DNA from: an uncultured Prevotella sp.
GTDB taxonomy: Bacteria > Bacteroidota > Bacteroidia > Bacteroidales > Bacteroidaceae
Direction of reading: 5' to 3'
NCBI GenBank assembly: GCA_937906765.1
Contig: CALCUV010000352.1
Coordinates: forward strand, 1 to 18,396
DNA length: 18,396 nt
The notes beneath the pieces were generated by a model. It made no database searches. It saw nothing but the letters and a program-made list of their open reading frames with translations, and was not told where the DNA came from. Shown one piece after another: positions 16,288-18,396 of this stretch. Positions within the stretch are counted from its first letter, which is position 1. Each line of letters opens with the position of its first letter. The position numbers and the translations under genes are program-made.

Positions 16288-16323
16288 ATGTTTACAGTTG
16301 ACAAATTTATAATAACTAAATAA
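16288..16323 (+). CDS. Possible upstream ORF in the rpsU leader
   Basis: ATG TTT ... TAA encodes MFTVDKFIITK and ends 9 nt before the rpsU ATG, immediately after a GGAAC/GTTCC hairpin. No Shine-Dalgarno precedes it, but that is normal in this phylum. It may be chance. The close stop-to-start spacing would allow coupling to rpsU translation. Confidence 0.25.
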   Translation: MFTVDKFIITK

Positions 16324-16332
16324 CTTAAAACA

Positions 16333-16527
16333 ATGATTGTAGTACCCGTTAAAGAAGGCGAAAACATTGAACGCGCCCTCAAGAAGTTTAAGCGTAAATT
16401 CGAAAAGACTGGTGTAGTTAAGGAACTCCGTCGTCGTCAGCAGTTTGACAAGCCTTCAGTTATGAAGCGCCTCGCAATGGAGCACGCTGTATATGTACAG
16501 CAGTTGAAGGTTCAGAACGAAGACTAA
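16333..16527 (+). CDS. rpsU: 30S ribosomal protein bS21
   Basis: Small basic ribosomal protein of 64 residues. MIVVPVKEGENIERALKKFKRKFEK, RRRQQFDKPSVMKR and the C-terminal extension are diagnostic of bS21. In Bacteroidota bS21 is known to help hold the 16S 3' tail on the ribosome platform, hiding the anti-Shine-Dalgarno, which fits the lack of Shine-Dalgarno sequences across this window. The gene is monocistronic here, with its own consensus promoter, a leader of about 70 nt and a strong terminator. Its own start is preceded by AACTAAATAACTTAAAACA with no Shine-Dalgarno, so I see no sign of SD-based self-regulation. Confidence 0.97.
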   Translation: MIVVPVKEGENIERALKKFKRKFEKTGVVKELRRRQQFDKPSVMKRLAMEHAVYVQQLKVQNED

Positions 16528-16552
16528 TCCTTCGCCACTGTCTAAAAAACAT

Positions 16553-16586
16553 AAAGTCGCCCGAGCATGCCTCAGGCGACTTTTTC
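16553..16586 (+). terminator. Terminator of rpsU
   Basis: AAAGTCGCC (16553-16561) and GGCGACTTT (16575-16583) enclose an inner GAG/CTC pair and are followed by TTCT. It lies 25 bp after the rpsU stop. Confidence 0.92.
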
Positions 16587-16610
16587 TATTATCGCGAGTT
16601 TAAAGTTTCT

Positions 16611-16652
16611 TAGGATTGCCTATGACTTTCTAAGACTTCTTAGGCAATCCTA
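16611..16652. repeat. 12-bp perfect inverted repeat
   Basis: TAGGATTGCCTA (16611-16622) and TAGGCAATCCTA (16641-16652) are exact reverse complements with an 18-nt spacer. Each is preceded by TTCT, giving the direct repeat TTCTTAGG. CTAAGA/TCTTAG arms overlap the right copy. No T-tract follows. It sits between the rpsU terminator and the coiled-coil remnant. Confidence 0.7.
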
Positions 16653-16679
16653 TAAAACCCGTACTCTCCCTAAAACGCC

Positions 16680-16766
16680 TCACCCCCTCCTATACCTTAT
16701 CCCCTCCTCCTCCAACTCCGCCACCCTCTTCTTCAACGCTACATTCTCCTACTCTAACATCCTCAT
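16680..16766 (-). pseudogene. Leucine-zipper coding remnant with internal amber codon
   Basis: On the minus strand from ATG 16766 the frame reads MRMLE, then TAG, then ENVALKKRVAELEEEGIRYR and RG before TGA at 16682-16680. Leucines fall at positions 4, 11 and 18, an exact heptad, and the composition is that of a coiled coil. TAG differs by one base from the GAG (Glu) that would continue it. An in-frame TAG lies three codons before the ATG. The plus strand is accordingly C/T-rich. It looks like the decayed tail of a coiled-coil protein; the parent family is not recognised. Confidence 0.4.
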
Positions 16767-16856
16767 CCGCGCCTAAAATCTGTAAGATCTCGCCAAAAAT
16801 TTTTAAGCTTGTGTAAAATTTATCAACAATCAAATCTAACGCAGAGAATAATTCCT

Positions 16857-16864
16857 TACCTTTG
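16857..16864 (+). promoter_or_regulatory. -7 element upstream of the 116-residue acidic protein gene
   Basis: TACCTTTG followed by GCGG, about 37 bp before the ATG at 16901. No TTTG is seen 19-21 bp upstream, so the -33 element is weak or absent. Confidence 0.55.
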
Positions 16865-16900
16865 CGGCGAAACTTTCTAATCTTATAAAAATTTTACACT

Positions 16901-17251
16901 ATGAAACCTTGGGAATATTATGACAATTACATTGAGATGACGCTTAAAGCTGGTGATAAAACTCAGGATATGGAAGATCTGTTTTTAGAAATAGATGTTG
17001 CAGGCATCAGTCCTGCGTCAGAGTTTGCTTGTTATGTAGACGCGGTAATTAAGCAAGGCGTACCAGAAGATAATGAAAAGGAAATTGCGTTGCAGGCACT
17101 TCTAATGTTCCTGTGCCAACATTTGGGCGAAAACTTTGTTGAAGACGAATTTGAGGCGGATTCTTTTTCCATATCTTTCGAAGGTGAAGTGTTGTACGCA
17201 GCTACTTGTTCTGAATACGTGGAATACTGCGAAAGCAAAGGGTGGATTTAA
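16901..17251 (+). CDS. Hypothetical acidic protein, 116 residues
   Basis: Not recognised. The protein is soluble, with no signal peptide or membrane segment, and markedly acidic: runs such as EDNEKE and ENFVEDEFEADSF, with few basic residues. It appears mostly helical at the N-terminus, with a strand-rich patch SFSISFEGEVLYAAT near the end and an aromatic C-terminus (ESKGWI). It has four Cys and many Tyr. The coding sequence looks more A/T-rich than the neighbouring genes. It has its own -7 box and a strong terminator and stands alone. Small acidic proteins of this size are common among immunity proteins and phage- or toxin-antagonists, but no cognate toxin lies nearby, so this is only a thought. 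Confidence 0.75.
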   Translation: MKPWEYYDNYIEMTLKAGDKTQDMEDLFLEIDVAGISPASEFACYVDAVIKQGVPEDNEKEIALQALLMFLCQHLGENFVEDEFEADSFSISFEGEVLYAATCSEYVEYCESKGWI

Positions 17252-17290
17252 GAAGAACACCATTTACAAAAAAAAGGAACATCCCCAAAA

Positions 17291-17323
17291 TTTTGTCCGT
17301 CCCCCAAAGATTGGACGGATAAA
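17291..17323 (+). terminator. Hairpin after the acidic protein gene
   Basis: TCCGTCC (17296-17302) and GGACGGA (17313-17319), extended by a G-T pair and three T-A pairs on each side, form a stem of up to 11 bp. There is no T-run on the plus strand, so it is probably an auxiliary hairpin rather than the main terminator. Confidence 0.4.
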
Positions 17324-17340
17324 TAAAAAGTGCTATTTGG

Positions 17341-17375
17341 AAAAGAGTTCGGTTTGCCGAACTCTTTTCTTTTAT
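17341..17375 (+). terminator. Strong terminator, possibly bidirectional
   Basis: AAAAGAGTTCGG (17341-17352), loop TTTG, CCGAACTCTTTT (17357-17368), then CTTTT. A 12-bp perfect stem with a U-tail, 90 bp past the stop of the acidic protein gene. On the minus strand it ends in TTTTCC, so it could also back up the tRNA-Leu terminator. Confidence 0.88.
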
Positions 17376-17444
17376 GCCTGGATGCTTTACGAATAAGAAT
17401 ACAAATTCTGTTTATGTATAATGGCAGACTTATGTATATAAAAA

Positions 17445-17475
17445 GGAAAGCGGAGAGAGTTTTTCAACTCTCTCC
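17445..17475 (-). terminator. Terminator of tRNA-Leu
   Basis: GGAGAGAGTT (minus strand 17475-17466) and AACTCTCTCC (17461-17452) form a 10-bp perfect stem with a 4-nt loop, followed on the minus strand by GCTTTCC and a T-run. It lies 7 bp past the tRNA 3' end. Confidence 0.82.
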
Positions 17476-17482
17476 ACTTTAG

Positions 17483-17564
17483 TACCCAGAGCCGGGGTCG
17501 AACCGGCACAGGTTTCCCTACTGGTGTTTGAGACCAGCGCGTCTACCGATTCCGCCATCTGGGC
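17483..17564 (-). tRNA. tRNA-Leu (anticodon CAA)
   Basis: The 82-nt minus-strand cloverleaf has acceptor GCCCAGA/TCTGGGT with discriminator A. The anticodon stem CTGGT/ACCAG encloses loop CTCAAAC, so the anticodon is CAA (reads UUG). A variable arm (AGGG...CCTG) and T-loop GGTTCGACCCC are present. The 3' CCA is not encoded. It has its own promoter and terminator. Confidence 0.96.
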
Positions 17565-17601
17565 GCATACTCTTGAAACTATTCGTTTCAGATTTGCGGT
17601 G

Positions 17602-17632
17602 CAAAGGTAGGGATATTTTTTAGAATGGCAAA
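17602..17632 (-). promoter_or_regulatory. Promoter of tRNA-Leu
   Basis: On the minus strand TTTG (17632-17629) and TACCTTTG (17609-17602) with a 19-bp spacer, a full -33/-7 consensus, followed by GCACCGC. It leaves a 5' leader of about 30 nt before the tRNA. Confidence 0.8.
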
Positions 17633-17693
17633 ATTATGGAACGTTTTTTTATTGGCGTCACTTAAGAATTTACGAAAAAGTGAGTGCGCGCCA

Positions 17694-18396
17694 CTACTTA
17701 CGCTTGATACACGCCAAGTAATCGAAGTTGTCACCCTTACAAAGGAGCTCGGCGCGGTAGCCTTTCATCTCGGCACAACTTTGCAAGCGGGGGAAATCGA
17801 CATATAACCAATTAAAGCGCTCACCTCGGACTTTGCCATACACCATTTGGTAATCCACCTCACCATAATAATTATCGAAATCCTCGGGATAGAAATTGCC
17901 GTCCTCATCTTCATAAACGTAACGCAAATCTGAGGAATCTATCAACAACTTTCCGCCTGGCGCCAGCAAGAGGTCGAGACGGTCGAAAAGCAGAGAGAGA
18001 TTGTCGAGCGTACCCACAATTCCCGTGCCATTCATCAGCATAAGGATGGTGTCAAAAGCCACATCGGGGGCAAAGGTAAAGAAATCCTCCTGACGAGCAT
18101 CGATAACGCCACGTTGCTGCATGGTTTCAACGGAAAGCGAAGAGATATCAATGGCCGTAACATGGAGTCCGCGTTCCTGAAGTGGGAGCGAGTGACAACC
18201 AGCACCTGCACCAACGTCAAGCACTCTGCCTTCAGCATGATGGAGAGCGGTTTGCTCCATTCGGTTCATCTCATCCACACCACGAAACAAGGTTGGGACG
18301 GGAAGAACATCATTATCAAACATCGAAGAAAGCACACGCAAGGTTTTCGCCGTGCCTTTGGCGTGATAATCACGGATGGCAGTGCCCATAGGGTCT
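17694..18396 (-). CDS. Class I SAM-dependent methyltransferase, start possibly beyond the window
   Basis: Rossmann-fold methyltransferase of about 231 residues from the first ATG in view (18389). Motif I is VLDVGAGAGCHSLPL (about residues 57-71), followed by VTAIDIS with the acidic ribose-binding Asp, then FDTILMLMNGTG and APGGKLLIDSSD as motifs IV-V. Substrate is unknown, and the protein is cytoplasmic. The frame stays open through Asp-Pro to the window edge, and MGTAIRDYHAKG looks like a continuation of a family N-terminus rather than a clear start, so the true start may lie a few codons further upstream. The stop at 17694 lies about 60 bp from the tRNA-Leu promoter, which reads the same way. 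No good terminator is seen between them, only weak TCACTT/AAGTGA arms at 17658-17683. Confidence 0.88.
   Translation of the reverse strand, partial: DPMGTAIRDYHAKGTAKTLRVLSSMFDNDVLPVPTLFRGVDEMNRMEQTALHHAEGRVLDVGAGAGCHSLPLQERGLHVTAIDISSLSVETMQQRGVIDARQEDFFTFAPDVAFDTILMLMNGTGIVGTLDNLSLLFDRLDLLLAPGGKLLIDSSDLRYVYEDEDGNFYPEDFDNYYGEVDYQMVYGKVRGERFNWLYVDFPRLQSCAEMKGYRAELLCKGDNFDYLACIKRK

Overview
The window reads as ordinary chromosome of a member of the Bacteroidota, most likely Bacteroidales and perhaps Prevotellaceae (the lower rank is inference). Three things point there. Promoter -7 boxes of the form TAnnTTTG lie upstream of most transcription units. Start codons lack Shine-Dalgarno sequences and instead have A/T-rich leaders. 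The gene set includes an S46 dipeptidyl peptidase, a lipoprotein-type TamA paired with a very large TamB-like protein, a C_GCAxxG_C_C protein and a small bS21.

Left part (1-3333), minus strand: a leucine biosynthesis operon. Transcription starts near 2950 and runs through a 15-codon leader peptide rich in Leu and Ile codons and a terminator/antiterminator arrangement, then leuA, then leuC, which leaves the window at its 3' end. Four exact 9-bp-spaced CTATAG units fill most of the short leuA-leuC gap.

Centre (3334-13100), minus strand: three envelope genes. In transcription order they are a 1535-residue TamB-like protein, a TamA/BamA-type outer-membrane lipoprotein and a secreted S46 dipeptidyl peptidase. 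The tamB-tamA gap is rich in palindromes, and the peptidase has its own promoter and terminator. TamB and TamA homologues together form a system that moves or assembles material between the inner and outer membranes.

Right part (13160-18396): tRNA-Ser(GGA) on the minus strand. On the plus strand follow a C_GCAxxG_C_C protein with a tightly linked GT-B glycosyltransferase, a secreted NlpC/P60 hydrolase, rpsU (bS21) and an orphan acidic 116-residue protein. tRNA-Leu(CAA) and a class I SAM-dependent methyltransferase lie on the minus strand at the right edge. Intergenic DNA here is structured. It holds an 18-bp inverted repeat just before nlpC, a 20-base core-promoter sequence shared exactly by nlpC and rpsU, alternating CCCTAA/TTAGGG units before rpsU, a 12-bp inverted repeat, and a leucine-zipper coding remnant broken by an amber codon.

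I see no phage, insertion sequence, CRISPR array or defence island. The best candidate for something beyond routine annotation is the leu leader/attenuator. The repeat-bearing leuA-leuC gap and the small structured elements around nlpC and rpsU come next.
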